The position numbers and the translations under genes are program-made. The notes beneath the pieces are model-generated. The model was not told where the DNA came from. It did not search any database and worked only from the letters and a program-made list of their open reading frames with translations. From Streptomyces sp. NBC_01210 (GTDB lineage Bacteria; Actinomycetota; Actinomycetes; Streptomycetales; Streptomycetaceae), in NCBI RefSeq assembly GCF_036010325.1, contig NZ_CP108549.1, forward strand, positions 1,488,001 to 1,552,000: a DNA stretch of 64,000 nt. Direction: 5' to 3'. This document shows positions 1 to 8,905 of the stretch, in pieces. Positions within the stretch are counted from its first letter, which is position 1; each line of letters opens with the position of its first letter.

Positions 1-1247
1 ACTGACAATGCGGGGTCGGGCAGGTGGTTCCGTACGAGCCGGCTCTGGGCGAAGCAGGTGGCCACCAGTCCGGCACCCAGCAGTGCCCAGCCTGCGGGGC
101 CTGCCGCGATGGCTCCGGTGACGATCAGCGGGCCGGCGCTGCGCTGGGCCGATGCGGCCACTCCGTGCACTCCGAGGTAGGCGCCCTGTGCCTCGTCGGG
201 GGCGAGAGCGACGGAGAGTTCCCAGGAGATGGTGGCGTGGAGGATCTCCGCCAGCGTGAGTGCGGCGGCGGCGATCACAAGTGCGGTGATCGCGAGCCAG
301 CGGCTGTCCGCCACGGACACACTCATGGCAAGGGTGCCGGCCGCGAAGGCGACCGCGAGCGGTCCGAGCAGCCGCCGGGCGGCCTGTGTGGTGGCGCCGA
401 ATCGGGCGAGGGGGATCTGGAGGGCCACCACCATCACGTTGTTCAGGACGAGCAGCAGTGGGGCCAGGCCGTGCGGGGCTTCGGTGGCGTGCACGATCCA
501 GAGCGGCAGCCCGACCATGAAGACCGCGTCGTCGAGGAAGAGCACCGCTTCACTGGCCACGTAGAGGAGATAGGTGCGGTCGCGCCAGGGGTTGGCGGGC
601 TTTGCGGCGGCGGTCGTGTTGCCGGATCCCGTGACGACGCGCGACGGGGCGGGGGGCTCGCCGCAGCGCAGGGTCAGGAGGGCGGCGCACAGGGAGGTGA
701 GCGCGTTGCCCACGAGGAGTGACTGGTACGCGGCGGTGGTGCCGATGCCGAGGGCGGCCGCAGCGGCAAGGCCGCCGATGGCGAAGCCGGTGTTGCCGAC
801 GGTGCGGTTCACGGCCTGGTAGCGGACGCGCTCGGAGCCGGCGATGCGGGCGGCGTAGAGCTTGGTGAGGACGTTGGCCGCGCGGTCGCCGAGACTGCCG
901 AAGGCTGCGATGACCAGCAGCAGTGCGAAGTGGCCGGTGGTGAGCAGGGCGAGGCCCGCGGTGGCGCGCAGGAGTTGGGCGGCGATGAGGACGCGGGTGA
1001 TGGGCAGCCGGTCGGCGATACGGCCTGCGATCGGCGCGCCGGCGATGCCGATACCGGCGGAGACCGAGATGAGGAGACCCACCTCAGCGATGGACAGGCC
1101 GGTGACGTAGGTGAAGTAGAGCGCCTGTGTGGCGGTCCAGAGGCCGTTGCCCGTCTTGTCGACCAGGGTGATGCCAAGCATGCGACGACCGTCGCGGCCT
1201 CCTGGGATGCGGTCTTTGAGTGCGGCCCGGCGGTGGAGCAGGCTCAC
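1..1247 (-). CDS. MFS transporter, 3' end cut by window edge
   Basis: Multi-spanning major facilitator superfamily permease, probably an exporter in the cytoplasmic membrane. The GTG start at 1247 is preceded by AAGGGGGA, and translation runs in one open frame to the left edge (about 415 codons, C-terminus missing). After a short basic N-terminus comes DKTGNGLW and the first of many hydrophobic helices; a GRIADRLP-type loop 2-3 motif near residue 75 is typical of MFS. A later in-frame ATG (1181) is less likely because it would trim the N-terminus and has no ribosome site. The gene is divergent from a MocR-type regulator across a 46-bp gap holding a perfect palindrome, so it is probably the regulator's target. 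Substrate unknown. Confidence 0.85.
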   Translation of the reverse strand, partial: MSLLHRRAALKDRIPGGRDGRRMLGITLVDKTGNGLWTATQALYFTYVTGLSIAEVGLLISVSAGIGIAGAPIAGRIADRLPITRVLIAAQLLRATAGLALLTTGHFALLLVIAAFGSLGDRAANVLTKLYAARIAGSERVRYQAVNRTVGNTGFAIGGLAAAAALGIGTTAAYQSLLVGNALTSLCAALLTLRCGEPPAPSRVVTGSGNTTAAAKPANPWRDRTYLLYVASEAVLFLDDAVFMVGLPLWIVHATEAPHGLAPLLLVLNNVMVVALQIPLARFGATTQAARRLLGPLAVAFAAGTLAMSVSVADSRWLAITALVIAAAALTLAEILHATISWELSVALAPDEAQGAYLGVHGVAASAQRSAGPLIVTGAIAAGPAGWALLGAGLVATCFAQSRLVRNHLPDPALS

Positions 1248-1268
1248 CGGTTCCCCCTTGACGTGAGT

Positions 1269-1284
1269 TATGTATTGATACATA
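1269..1284. promoter_or_regulatory. Perfect 16-bp palindrome, likely operator of the divergent pair
   Basis: TATGTATTGATACATA reads identically on both strands (7-bp arms, TG centre). It is AT-rich in a GC-rich genome and sits midway between the MFS start (1247) and the MocR start (1294). It probably overlaps both promoters. Binding by the adjacent MocR regulator is inference. Confidence 0.7.
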
Positions 1285-1293
1285 GTTAGTTAC

Positions 1294-2613
1294 GTGGCAG
1301 CACAATATTCGATCGAGGGTACGACCGCCAAGGGGATTGCCGCGTCCGTCGAACGGGCCGTGGCGGACGGGGGTTTGGGGCCCGGGGACGCCCTGCCGCC
1401 TGTCCGGCGGCTCGCCGACGATCTCGGGGTCAGTGCCGGGACGGTCGCGACGGCGTACAAGGAGCTCCGTCGACGCGGCGTCGTGGTGACGCGCGGACGG
1501 GGCGGGACGGTGGTCGCCGCGGCGCCGGCAGTGGCTTCCCGGCGGCCGCCGAAGGTGCCCGAGGGGCTGCGGGATCTGGCCGGCGGGCACCCCGATCCGG
1601 CCTTCCTGCCGGACCTGATGCCGCCCGCGCGCCTCTCCCCCGGGGCCCGTTCGCACCGTTCGGCCCCCAGGCTGCCGGAGCTGGAGCACGCGGTCCGGGC
1701 CTGGATCGGCGACGAAGGGGTGCCGGTCGAGGACATCACCTTCGCGCACGGGGCGCTCGACTGTGTGGCGCGGCTGCTCTCCACCGAGCTGCGGCCGGGC
1801 GATGCGGTGGCGATGGAGGATCCGGGCTACCACCATCTGCTCGATCTGCTACAGGCGTTGGGGCTGCGGTCGGTGGCGGTGGCGGTGGATGACGAGGGCA
1901 TGCGGCCGGAGGCGCTGGACGCGGCGCTGCGGGCGGGGGCACGGGCCGTCGTATCCAGTCCGCGGGCACAGAATCCGTACGGTGGCTGCTTCTCGGCCGG
2001 GCGGCGCGACGCGCTCGTGGACGTACTGCGGGACTCGCCCAAGGTACTGGTGATCGAGAACGACCACGCCTCGGACATCTCGGGCGCGCCGCTCAACTCT
2101 CTTACCGCGGGAGACCTTTCACGCTGGGCGCATGTCCGGACCGTCACCAAGTATCTGGGGACTGATCTGCGGTGGGCCGCGGCCGCCTGCGATCCGACGA
2201 CGCTGGCGCGGCACGACGGCCGGCTGCTGCTGACATCCGGCTGGATCAGTCATCTGCTGCAGCGGACCGTGCTCGGGCTGATGACCGATCGGGACACGAT
2301 GACACAGGTGGGACGGGCGCGGACGGCCTACGGGGAGCGGCGAGCGGCCCTGGTGGCCGCGCTGGACTCACATGGTGTCGACGCACATGGTGTGAGCGGT
2401 ATGAATGTGTGGGTGCCGGTGCGCGACGAGTCCGCAGTCGTCAACGGGCTGCGGTCCAGGGGCTGGTGGGTCGCGGCAGGGGCGAGGTTCCGGATCGCCT
2501 CGGGGCCGGGCGTAAGGATCACGACGGCGGAGCTGGAGCCGGCGGAGGCGGGGAGGCTGGCCTCGGACTTCGCGGCGGTGCTGGGTGAGTCCGAGGCCAC
2601 GTACGGGGGGTAG
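1294..2613 (+). CDS. MocR-type GntR regulator with aminotransferase domain
   Basis: Transcription factor of the MocR/PdxR group, 439 aa. Residues 10-75 form a GntR winged helix (PPVRRLADDLGVS then GTVATAYKELRRRG), followed by a fold-type I aminotransferase domain that usually senses PLP or an amino compound. The putative PLP lysine is K286 in TVTKYLGTDLRW. GTG 1294 has no Shine-Dalgarno and lies just downstream of an AT-rich palindrome, so the mRNA may be leaderless. It is divergent from the MFS gene and probably controls it and itself. The domain is slightly shorter than a true aminotransferase, consistent with sensing rather than catalysis. Confidence 0.85.
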   Translation: MAAQYSIEGTTAKGIAASVERAVADGGLGPGDALPPVRRLADDLGVSAGTVATAYKELRRRGVVVTRGRGGTVVAAAPAVASRRPPKVPEGLRDLAGGHPDPAFLPDLMPPARLSPGARSHRSAPRLPELEHAVRAWIGDEGVPVEDITFAHGALDCVARLLSTELRPGDAVAMEDPGYHHLLDLLQALGLRSVAVAVDDEGMRPEALDAALRAGARAVVSSPRAQNPYGGCFSAGRRDALVDVLRDSPKVLVIENDHASDISGAPLNSLTAGDLSRWAHVRTVTKYLGTDLRWAAAACDPTTLARHDGRLLLTSGWISHLLQRTVLGLMTDRDTMTQVGRARTAYGERRAALVAALDSHGVDAHGVSGMNVWVPVRDESAVVNGLRSRGWWVAAGARFRIASGPGVRITTAELEPAEAGRLASDFAAVLGESEATYGG

Positions 2614-2662
2614 TGCGGTTTTCTGCCGGGGCCGTCCGGCTGCCGTTTTGTCCTCAATCGCC

Positions 2663-2860
2663 GGACGGGCTTGGATTCCGGCACCCCCGCCTCGGAAGCC
2701 GGGCGGGCTGGTTTCCGGCCCCGCGCCCCGGAGACCGGACGGGCTGGATTCCGGCCCCCGCGCCCCGGAGACCGGACGGGCTGGATTCCGGCCCCCCCGC
2801 CCCGGAAACCGGACGGGCTGGATTCCGGCCCCCCCGCCCCGGAAACCGGACGGGCTTGAT
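2663..2860. repeat. Five tandem ~37-bp GC-rich repeats between convergent genes
   Basis: Units start with GGACGGGCTGGATTCCGG and end with CCCCGGAAACC or CCCCGGAGACC: 2663-2700 (38 bp, most diverged), 2701-2736 (36), 2737-2773, 2774-2810, 2811-2847 (37 each), then a 13-bp partial unit. The last full units differ by one to three bases. The array follows CCTCAATCGCCGGACGGGCT, a motif that recurs near 25150 and 32115. It separates the 3' ends of the MocR and acetoacetyl-CoA synthetase genes. Confidence 0.9.
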
Positions 2861-2873
2861 CTGGGGCTCGTTG

Positions 2874-4850
2874 CTAGCCGCGTTTGCGGGCGATGTCTTC
2901 GTAGAATCGCAGCAGTTCGAGATTGTCTACCGAGCCGGGGTTGACCGCCTTCGCCAGTTCTGTGCCCTGCAGGAGGCGCTTCACCGGCACCTCGATGCGC
3001 TTGCCGGTGAGGGTGTGCGGGACGCCGGGGACCTCGATGATGTCGTCCGGGACATGCCGCGGGGAGAGCTGTTCGCGGATCGTCTGCTTGATGCGCGCCC
3101 GCAGGCCGTCGTCGAGGGTGGCGCCTTCGGCGAGGTGGACGAAGAGCGGCATCCAGTAGCCGCCGTCCGGTTCCTCCAGGCCGATGACCAGCGACTCGCG
3201 GATCTCCGGGAGGCGTTCGACGGCTTCGTAGATGTCGGCCGAGCCCATCCTGACACCCTGACGGTTCAGCGTCGAGTCCGAGCGGCCGTGGATGACGACG
3301 GAGCCCCGGTCGGTGATGGTGATCCAGTCGCCGTGCCGCCAGGCGCCGGGGAACATCTCGAAGTAGCTCTCGCGGTAGCGGCTGCCGTCGGGATCGTTCC
3401 AGAACCGGATCGGCATGGACGGCATGGGATTGGTGACGATCAGTTCGCCGACCTCGCCGATGAGCGGCTTGCCCTGAGGGTCCCAGGACTGGAGGTCGGT
3501 GCCGAGACAGGCGGCCTGGAGTTCGCCGATGTGCACGGGCAGCGTGGGCACGGCGCCGGCGAAGCAGCTGCACACGTCCGTGCCACCGCTGACCGAGGCG
3601 ATCCACAGGTCCTCGGCCACCTCGTCATGCAGCCAGCGGAAGCCGTCGGGCGGGAGCGGGGAGCCGGTGGTGGCGACGCATTTGATACGGGAGAGGTCGT
3701 GGTCGCGCGCAGGGTGGACGTCCGCCTTGCGGCAGGCCATCACGTATGCGGCGGAGGTGCCGAAGAGGGTGGCCCGGGTGCGCTCGGCGATGCGCCACTG
3801 TGCGCCGGTGTCGGGATAGCCGGGGCTGCCGTCGTACAGGACCACCGTGGTGCCGGTGAGCAGGCCGGAGACGAGGAAGTTCCACATCATCCAGCCGGTG
3901 GAGGTGTACCAGAAGAAGCGGTCCTCGGGGCCGAGGTCGCAGTGCAGGCCGAGCTGCTTGAAGTGCTCCAGCAGGATGCCGCCCTGCGACTGGACGATGG
4001 CCTTCGGCAGGCCCGTCGTGCCGGAGGAGTACAGCACCCAGAGCGGGTGGTCGAAGGGGACCTGTTCGAAGACGGGTTCAGCATCACCGGCGGTGACCGC
4101 GGACCAGTCGTGGGCGCCTTCGGGGGCTTCGGTGCCGAGCAGCGGGATGTGGATCACGGCGCGCAGGGTGGGCAGTTCGCGGCGCAGCTCGGCGACGGCC
4201 TCGGTGCGGTCGTGTGCCTTGCCGCCGTAGCGGTAGCCGTCGACGGTGAACAGGACGACGGGCTCGACCTGCTGGAAGCGGTCGAGGACGCTGCGGGCGC
4301 CGAAGTCGGGCGCGCAGGAGGTCCAGACCGCGCCGACGGCCGCGGTGGCGAGCAGGGCGGTGACCGCCTGCGGGATGTTCGGGAGGTAGCCGCTGACGCG
4401 GTCTCCGGGGCGTACGCCGAGGGCACGCAGTTCGGCGGCGAGCGCCCCGACCTGGCGGCGCAGCTCCGACCAGCTGATCGGCGTCGGCTCATGTGTTTCG
4501 TCCACATGCAGCAGCGCCGCGTCATGGGAGCGGGCCGGGTCCTCGGCGGTGCGCAGCGCATGCTCCGCGTAGTTGAGGGTGGCACCCGGGAACCACTGGG
4601 CGCCGGGCATGGCGGGATCGGCGAGGACACGCTCGTACGGAGTGGAGAACCGGACATCGAACCAGTCGGCGACCGCCCGCCAGAAGGTCTCGAGCTCGTC
4701 GACGGACCAGCGGTGCAGCGCCGCGTAGCCGCCCTCGGCCGGGGCTCCGTGGCGCTCGGCGGCCCAGGTCTGGAAACGGGTGATCCGGGCGGCTGCGATG
4801 CGGTCGGGGTCCGGCTGCCAGAGAGGGGCAGGGTTCGCTGCTGAGGTCAT
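2874..4850 (-). CDS. Acetoacetate--CoA ligase (acetoacetyl-CoA synthetase)
   Basis: Cytoplasmic acyl-adenylate-forming enzyme, 658 aa, which activates acetoacetate to acetoacetyl-CoA with ATP. Its length matches the AacS family and exceeds short-chain acyl-CoA synthetases. The N-terminal ACAS cap is at about residues 40-100; the phosphate-binding loop YSSGTTGLPKAIV is near residues 275-287; the hinge region has HGRSDSTLNRQGVRMGSADIY; the catalytic lysine is K617 in LTGKRIEVPVK. ATG 4850 begins the family-typical N-terminus; the frame stays open far upstream, but that stretch lacks homology-like sequence and overlaps the divergent glucosidase. Probably monocistronic, used for ketone-body or leucine-derived acetoacetate. 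Confidence 0.92.
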   Translation of the reverse strand: MTSAANPAPLWQPDPDRIAAARITRFQTWAAERHGAPAEGGYAALHRWSVDELETFWRAVADWFDVRFSTPYERVLADPAMPGAQWFPGATLNYAEHALRTAEDPARSHDAALLHVDETHEPTPISWSELRRQVGALAAELRALGVRPGDRVSGYLPNIPQAVTALLATAAVGAVWTSCAPDFGARSVLDRFQQVEPVVLFTVDGYRYGGKAHDRTEAVAELRRELPTLRAVIHIPLLGTEAPEGAHDWSAVTAGDAEPVFEQVPFDHPLWVLYSSGTTGLPKAIVQSQGGILLEHFKQLGLHCDLGPEDRFFWYTSTGWMMWNFLVSGLLTGTTVVLYDGSPGYPDTGAQWRIAERTRATLFGTSAAYVMACRKADVHPARDHDLSRIKCVATTGSPLPPDGFRWLHDEVAEDLWIASVSGGTDVCSCFAGAVPTLPVHIGELQAACLGTDLQSWDPQGKPLIGEVGELIVTNPMPSMPIRFWNDPDGSRYRESYFEMFPGAWRHGDWITITDRGSVVIHGRSDSTLNRQGVRMGSADIYEAVERLPEIRESLVIGLEEPDGGYWMPLFVHLAEGATLDDGLRARIKQTIREQLSPRHVPDDIIEVPGVPHTLTGKRIEVPVKRLLQGTELAKAVNPGSVDNLELLRFYEDIARKRG

Positions 4851-5067
4851 GGTGCGGCTCCCGGGTGGCTCTACGCGGTGTCTGCGTGTGTCACGCGCAC
4901 GAGCGGGGTGTGCGCGTGACGCGGCTGACAGGGACGATGCCATGTGATCGTCATTCGCACCAGGGCTCACCACCCATGGTCGGACGAGGGTATATGTGCT
5001 CTGACCACGGGTGAACGGGAGTTGAACAAACCCCACGTACGCCCCGCCGGATGGCAGGGTGAGCTGC

Positions 5068-7428
5068 ATGGACGGTCGTGGGCTGGTGCGCTCGGTGAAG
5101 ATCTTCGGAACGGTGCGGGGGCTGCGCGCGGCACGCTCGGCATGGCGACAACGACGGACCGACGCCCGGGGGCTGCCCGCCCGGGGAGCGGAACGGGCCA
5201 GGGTGCCCGGACAGGTGAGCGGCGCCGAGCCGCTGCCCGGTGGCGGGATCATACGGTTCGCCCGTTCGGAGCTGCGCATCCGGGTCGCGGCCGGTGGGGC
5301 GGTCTTCTGGGGCTGGGACGGCGCGGAGCCCGAGCCGTCGTACGCGCTCGACGGCACGCCTCCCGAGCCGGATCCGCGCGCCGTGCTGGAACCCGACAAG
5401 GACGGCGGCTGGCGCGTGGTGTCGGAGCGGGTGACGGTCGAGGTCTCCCGGCACGGCGCCGTCGAGATCCGGACGCCCGGCGGTGTCGTACTGCGCCGGG
5501 ATCTGCCGCCGCGCTGGTGGGAGCCGGTGCAGGGCGGTCCGGCGCGGTGGGTGCAGCGGACCGAAGTGCCTGCGGACGCGCGTTTCTTCGGGCTCGGCGG
5601 CCGGGCGTCCGGACCGCGGCTGCGCGACGGCACGTACCGGCTGTGGAACACCGACCCCAGGGGGAGCTTCGGTCCCGACGACGATCCGCTGTACATCACC
5701 ATGCCGGTGCAGCTGGTGGTCGCCGACGCGGGTACCCATCTCGCCTTCCACGACAACTCCTGGGAGGGCCGGGTCACCCTGCGGGAGGGCGAGGAGGGCG
5801 CGGGCTCCGGGCACGACCGGCCGGGCACCAGTGAGGTGCGGATGGGCGGCGGGCCCTTGCGCTGCTGGGTGGTGGTGGGCACGCCCGCGCGCGTACTGGC
5901 CGGCTGGACGCAGCTGACGGGCGCGCCCGCGCTACCGCCGTCCTGGGCGCTGGGCCCGCAGCATGCGCGGTGGGGTTTCGGCAGCGAGCAGGAGGTGCGC
6001 CGGATCGTCGCCGGCTACCGGGAGCGGGAACTTCCGCTGTCCGCGGTCCATCTCGATATCGACCACTACGACGCGCATCAGGTCTTCACCGTCGACCGGG
6101 AACGTTTTCCCGATCTGCCGGCGATGGCCGGGGAGCTGCGCGAGGACGGGGTCCGGCTGGTCTCCATCGTCGATCCGGCGGTGAAGGCGGAAGCCGGGAA
6201 CGCGGTGTACGACGGCGGGAAAACGGCGGGAGCCTTCGTGCGGGACGCACGGGGCAAGGAGGTGCGGGGCGTCGTCTGGCCCGGCGACTGTGTCTATCCG
6301 GACTTCACCGATCCGGCGGTCCGCCGGTGGTGGGGAGAGCTGTACGAGGAGCGGCTGGCGCAGGGGTTCTCCGGAGTGTGGCACGACATGAACGAACCGG
6401 TGTCCTTCACGCCGTTCGGCGATATGACGCTGCCGCGCTCCGCCCGGCACGCACTGGAGGGGCGTGGGGGCGACCACCGGGAGGCCCACAATGTGTACGG
6501 CCTCGCGATGGCGCGCGCCGGGTACGAGGGGCTGCGGCAGCTGCGCCCGCAGGAGCGGCCTTTCCTCTTCTCGCGCTCCGGCTGGGCGGGTATGCAGCGG
6601 TACGGAGGCACCTGGTCAGGAGATGTGTCCACCGGCTGGCCCGGGCTGCGCGCCTCGCTCTCCCTGGTGCTGGGGCTCGGGCTGTGCGGAGTCCCGTACT
6701 CCGGTCCGGATGTGGGCGGCTTCGACGGCAGTCCGTCGCCAGAGCTGTATCTGCGCTGGTTCCAGCTGGGGGCGCAACTGCCGTTGTTCCGTACGCATGC
6801 GGCGATCGACGCGGGACGCAGGGAGCCTTGGGAGTTCGGCCCGCAGGTGCTCGCCGGTGCGAAGGCGGCGCTCGCCGAACGGGAGCGGCTGCGCCCCTAC
6901 TTCGTCACGCTGGCGCACCTGGCGAGGCGGACCGGGGCGCCGTATGCGCGGCCGCTGTGGTGGGCGTCTCCGGAGGACCGGGGGCTGCGCGACTGTGAGG
7001 ACGCCTTTCTGCTCGGCGACGCGCTGCTCGTGGCGCCGGTGCTGGAGCGCGGGACGGACCGGCGGGCGGTGCGGCTGCCGCGCGGCCGGTGGTACGACAC
7101 GGCGACCGGGCAGGCGTACGACGGGCCGGGGCAGGTGCTGGTGGACGCGCCTCTGTCGCGTATCCCGGTGCTGGCGCGGGGTGGTGCGGTGATCCCGGTA
7201 CGGGGCGCGGACGGCGGGATGGAGCTGGACGTATGGGCGCCGGCCGAGGGGCGCAAGGGCGGCGGTCTGGTGGTCCCGGACTTGGGTGACGGCTGGGAGC
7301 AGGCGGAGGTGGAGCGGTATACGACGCGGCTGGTGGACGGTCGGGTCGTGGTGCAGCAGATCAAGGGGGACGGGTCCGCTCCGCCTCGGTGGCGGGTGAG
7401 GGTGCGCGGGCTGGGTGGTCAGCCGTAA
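5068..7428 (+). CDS. GH31 alpha-glucosidase
   Basis: Glycoside hydrolase family 31, 786 aa, with no signal peptide, so probably cytoplasmic; it hydrolyses alpha-glucosidic bonds with retention. An N-terminal beta-sandwich (to about residue 280) precedes a TIM barrel starting at WALGPQHARWGF. The nucleophile is D440 in GVWHDMNEP and the acid/base is D519 in GTWSGDVSTGW, both in classical positions. C-terminal beta domains finish the protein. ATG 5068 is chosen over GTG 5059 because AGGGTGAG lies 6-8 bases before it. It is divergent from the acetoacetyl-CoA synthetase; no sugar transporter is adjacent, so the substrate is uncertain. Confidence 0.92.
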   Translation: MDGRGLVRSVKIFGTVRGLRAARSAWRQRRTDARGLPARGAERARVPGQVSGAEPLPGGGIIRFARSELRIRVAAGGAVFWGWDGAEPEPSYALDGTPPEPDPRAVLEPDKDGGWRVVSERVTVEVSRHGAVEIRTPGGVVLRRDLPPRWWEPVQGGPARWVQRTEVPADARFFGLGGRASGPRLRDGTYRLWNTDPRGSFGPDDDPLYITMPVQLVVADAGTHLAFHDNSWEGRVTLREGEEGAGSGHDRPGTSEVRMGGGPLRCWVVVGTPARVLAGWTQLTGAPALPPSWALGPQHARWGFGSEQEVRRIVAGYRERELPLSAVHLDIDHYDAHQVFTVDRERFPDLPAMAGELREDGVRLVSIVDPAVKAEAGNAVYDGGKTAGAFVRDARGKEVRGVVWPGDCVYPDFTDPAVRRWWGELYEERLAQGFSGVWHDMNEPVSFTPFGDMTLPRSARHALEGRGGDHREAHNVYGLAMARAGYEGLRQLRPQERPFLFSRSGWAGMQRYGGTWSGDVSTGWPGLRASLSLVLGLGLCGVPYSGPDVGGFDGSPSPELYLRWFQLGAQLPLFRTHAAIDAGRREPWEFGPQVLAGAKAALAERERLRPYFVTLAHLARRTGAPYARPLWWASPEDRGLRDCEDAFLLGDALLVAPVLERGTDRRAVRLPRGRWYDTATGQAYDGPGQVLVDAPLSRIPVLARGGAVIPVRGADGGMELDVWAPAEGRKGGGLVVPDLGDGWEQAEVERYTTRLVDGRVVVQQIKGDGSAPPRWRVRVRGLGGQP

Positions 7429-7434
7429 GGGCAT

Positions 7435-7500
7435 GCGGCTTCCGATCCGCACCCACAGGCGGCTTTCGATCCGCACCCACAGGCGGCTTCCGGTCCGCAC
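7435..7500. repeat. 24-bp direct repeat, 2.75 copies
   Basis: Units start GCGGCTTCCGATCCGCAC and end CCACAG: 7435-7458, 7459-7482 and a partial 7483-7500. It fills the gap between the converging glucosidase and Nudix genes, ending exactly at the Nudix stop codon. Confidence 0.85.
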
Positions 7501-8004
7501 TCAGCCGTAGTGGCCTGCGAACCAGTTCCGTACGGCAATGGTGTGCAGCGGGAACGCCAGCTCGGCGGGGCCGCGCAGCAGATGCCAGCCGTACGTCTCG
7601 TCCGTGGGCGCCGGGTCGGGGAGGTCCGCCGCGGTACGTTCCGGCAGCAGGCCGAAGAGGAGGAGATGGCCGTCCGGCGAGCTCAGCGCGTCGGCGAGCC
7701 GGACGTCCGCGCGCGCAGCCTCGATGCCGGTTTCCTCCCTCAGCTCCCGTACGACCGCCTGCTGCCAGTCCTCGCCGTGGTCGATGAAGCCGCCGGGCAG
7801 GGCGATGCCGCCGCGCTGGGGTTCGATGGTGCGGGTGATGACGACGAGTCCGGTGCCGTCGGCGTCATGGGCCGGAAGCAGCGCGATGGCGACGGGCAGC
7901 GGATTGCGGTACGCGGTCTCGCCGCAGGCCGGGCAGGTACGGGGCCAGCCGACGACCGGGCCGTACGGCGCTCCGCAGTTGCCGCAGTGGGAGTCCTTGG
8001 GCAC
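7501..8004 (-). CDS. Nudix hydrolase with N-terminal zinc ribbon
   Basis: Predicted nucleoside-diphosphate-linked pyrophosphohydrolase, 167 aa, cytoplasmic. Residues 7-25 form a CxxC...CxxC zinc ribbon (CGNCGAP, then CPACGETAYRNP), seen in NADH-pyrophosphatase-like Nudix proteins. The Nudix box is complete: GGFIDHGEDWQQ followed by VVRELREETGIEA. GTG 8004 gives the start right before the zinc ribbon; upstream in-frame sequence would run into the divergent peptidase. It shares a short (60-bp) divergent promoter region with the D,D-dipeptidase gene. Substrate not deducible. Confidence 0.88.
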   Translation of the reverse strand: MPKDSHCGNCGAPYGPVVGWPRTCPACGETAYRNPLPVAIALLPAHDADGTGLVVITRTIEPQRGGIALPGGFIDHGEDWQQAVVRELREETGIEAARADVRLADALSSPDGHLLLFGLLPERTAADLPDPAPTDETYGWHLLRGPAELAFPLHTIAVRNWFAGHYG

Positions 8005-8064
8005 GCGCGGACTGTATCCGATCACCCTTTCCCGCCGGGCCGGGAAGTGGTAAACGGTGGGCGC

Positions 8065-8874
8065 ATGACTGGACTTGCTTCCGCGTTCCGCGCCCTCGGG
8101 GCGACGGCCGCCGCGCTCCTCGCCATCACCGCGGGCACCACCCCCATGGCGCAGGCCCATCCTGAACCGAAAGCTCCGAAGGAGTTCGTGGCGCTGCGTA
8201 CCGTGGACCCGACGATCATCCAGGAGATGCGTTACAAGACCGTGCACAACTTCGTGGGCGAGCCGGTGGACGGCTACCGCCAGCCGCTCTGCATCGTCAC
8301 CCGGCCCACCGCGCAGGCGTTGCACCGGGCGCAGTCGAAGCTGCTGCGGCAGGGCTACTCACTCAAGGTGTACGACTGCTACCGGCCCCAGCGGGCCGTC
8401 GACCACTTCGTGCGGTGGGCGAAGGACCTCGAGGACGAGGCGATGAAAAAGGAGTTCTATCCTCAAGTCGACAAGTCGCGGCTGTTCGAGGACGGTTACA
8501 TTGCGGAGAAGTCGGGGCACAGCCGGGGCAGCACGGTCGATCTCACCATCGTGAAGCTGCCGGCCCTGCCCACCAGGCCCTACGTCCCCGGCGAGCGTCT
8601 CGTCCCGTGCTACTCGCCGAAGTCGGAGCGTTTCCCGGATAATTCCGTCGATATGGGGACCGGCTTCGACTGCTTCGACACGTTGTCGCACACCGATGAC
8701 TCCAGGATTCAGGGCAAGCAGCGCGCCAACCGGCAGTTGCTGAAGAGCACCCTGAGCGCGGTCGGCTTTGTGAACCTTCCCGAGGAGTGGTGGCACTTCA
8801 CCTTCAAGCCGGAGCCCTTCCCCGACACCTTCTTCGACTTCCCCGTGGCGTGGCGATCGGTCGCCGGGCACTGA
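8065..8874 (+). CDS. Secreted D-alanyl-D-alanine dipeptidase, VanX/M15 family
   Basis: Zinc D,D-dipeptidase, 269 aa, that cleaves D-Ala-D-Ala or related peptides. An N-terminal Sec-type signal is visible (hydrophobic ATAAALLAITAG, then PMAQAHP). The M15D zinc site is intact: H152 and D159 in SGHSRGSTVD, and E241/H244 in EEWWHF. The substrate-gripping arginine lies in DCYRPQRAVDHF. Secretion argues for periphery peptidoglycan-peptide scavenging rather than cytoplasmic VanX-type glycopeptide resistance; no vanH or vanA homologue is nearby. ATG 8065 follows a weak GGTGGG ribosome site. Confidence 0.9.
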   Translation: MTGLASAFRALGATAAALLAITAGTTPMAQAHPEPKAPKEFVALRTVDPTIIQEMRYKTVHNFVGEPVDGYRQPLCIVTRPTAQALHRAQSKLLRQGYSLKVYDCYRPQRAVDHFVRWAKDLEDEAMKKEFYPQVDKSRLFEDGYIAEKSGHSRGSTVDLTIVKLPALPTRPYVPGERLVPCYSPKSERFPDNSVDMGTGFDCFDTLSHTDDSRIQGKQRANRQLLKSTLSAVGFVNLPEEWWHFTFKPEPFPDTFFDFPVAWRSVAGH

Positions 8875-8905
8875 CGGTTCTCCGCCGAGGGATTACGGTG
8901 CCGAT

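Noticed and set aside
2663..2860. CRISPR array
   Set aside because: Units are contiguous tandem repeats without unique spacers, and no cas genes are present.
2613..4844. 743-aa plus-strand frame opposite the acetoacetyl-CoA synthetase
   Set aside because: Antisense shadow caused by GC bias; no ribosome site or recognisable motif, while the minus strand has a full enzyme.
4851..5882. N-terminal extension of acetoacetyl-CoA synthetase to a 1002-aa frame
   Set aside because: Extension is Ser/Arg/Pro-rich noise antisense to the glucosidase; the family-typical start is ATG 4850.
8065..8874. Vancomycin-resistance vanX
   Set aside because: The protein has a signal peptide and no vanH/vanA/vanRS neighbours, so peptide scavenging is more likely.
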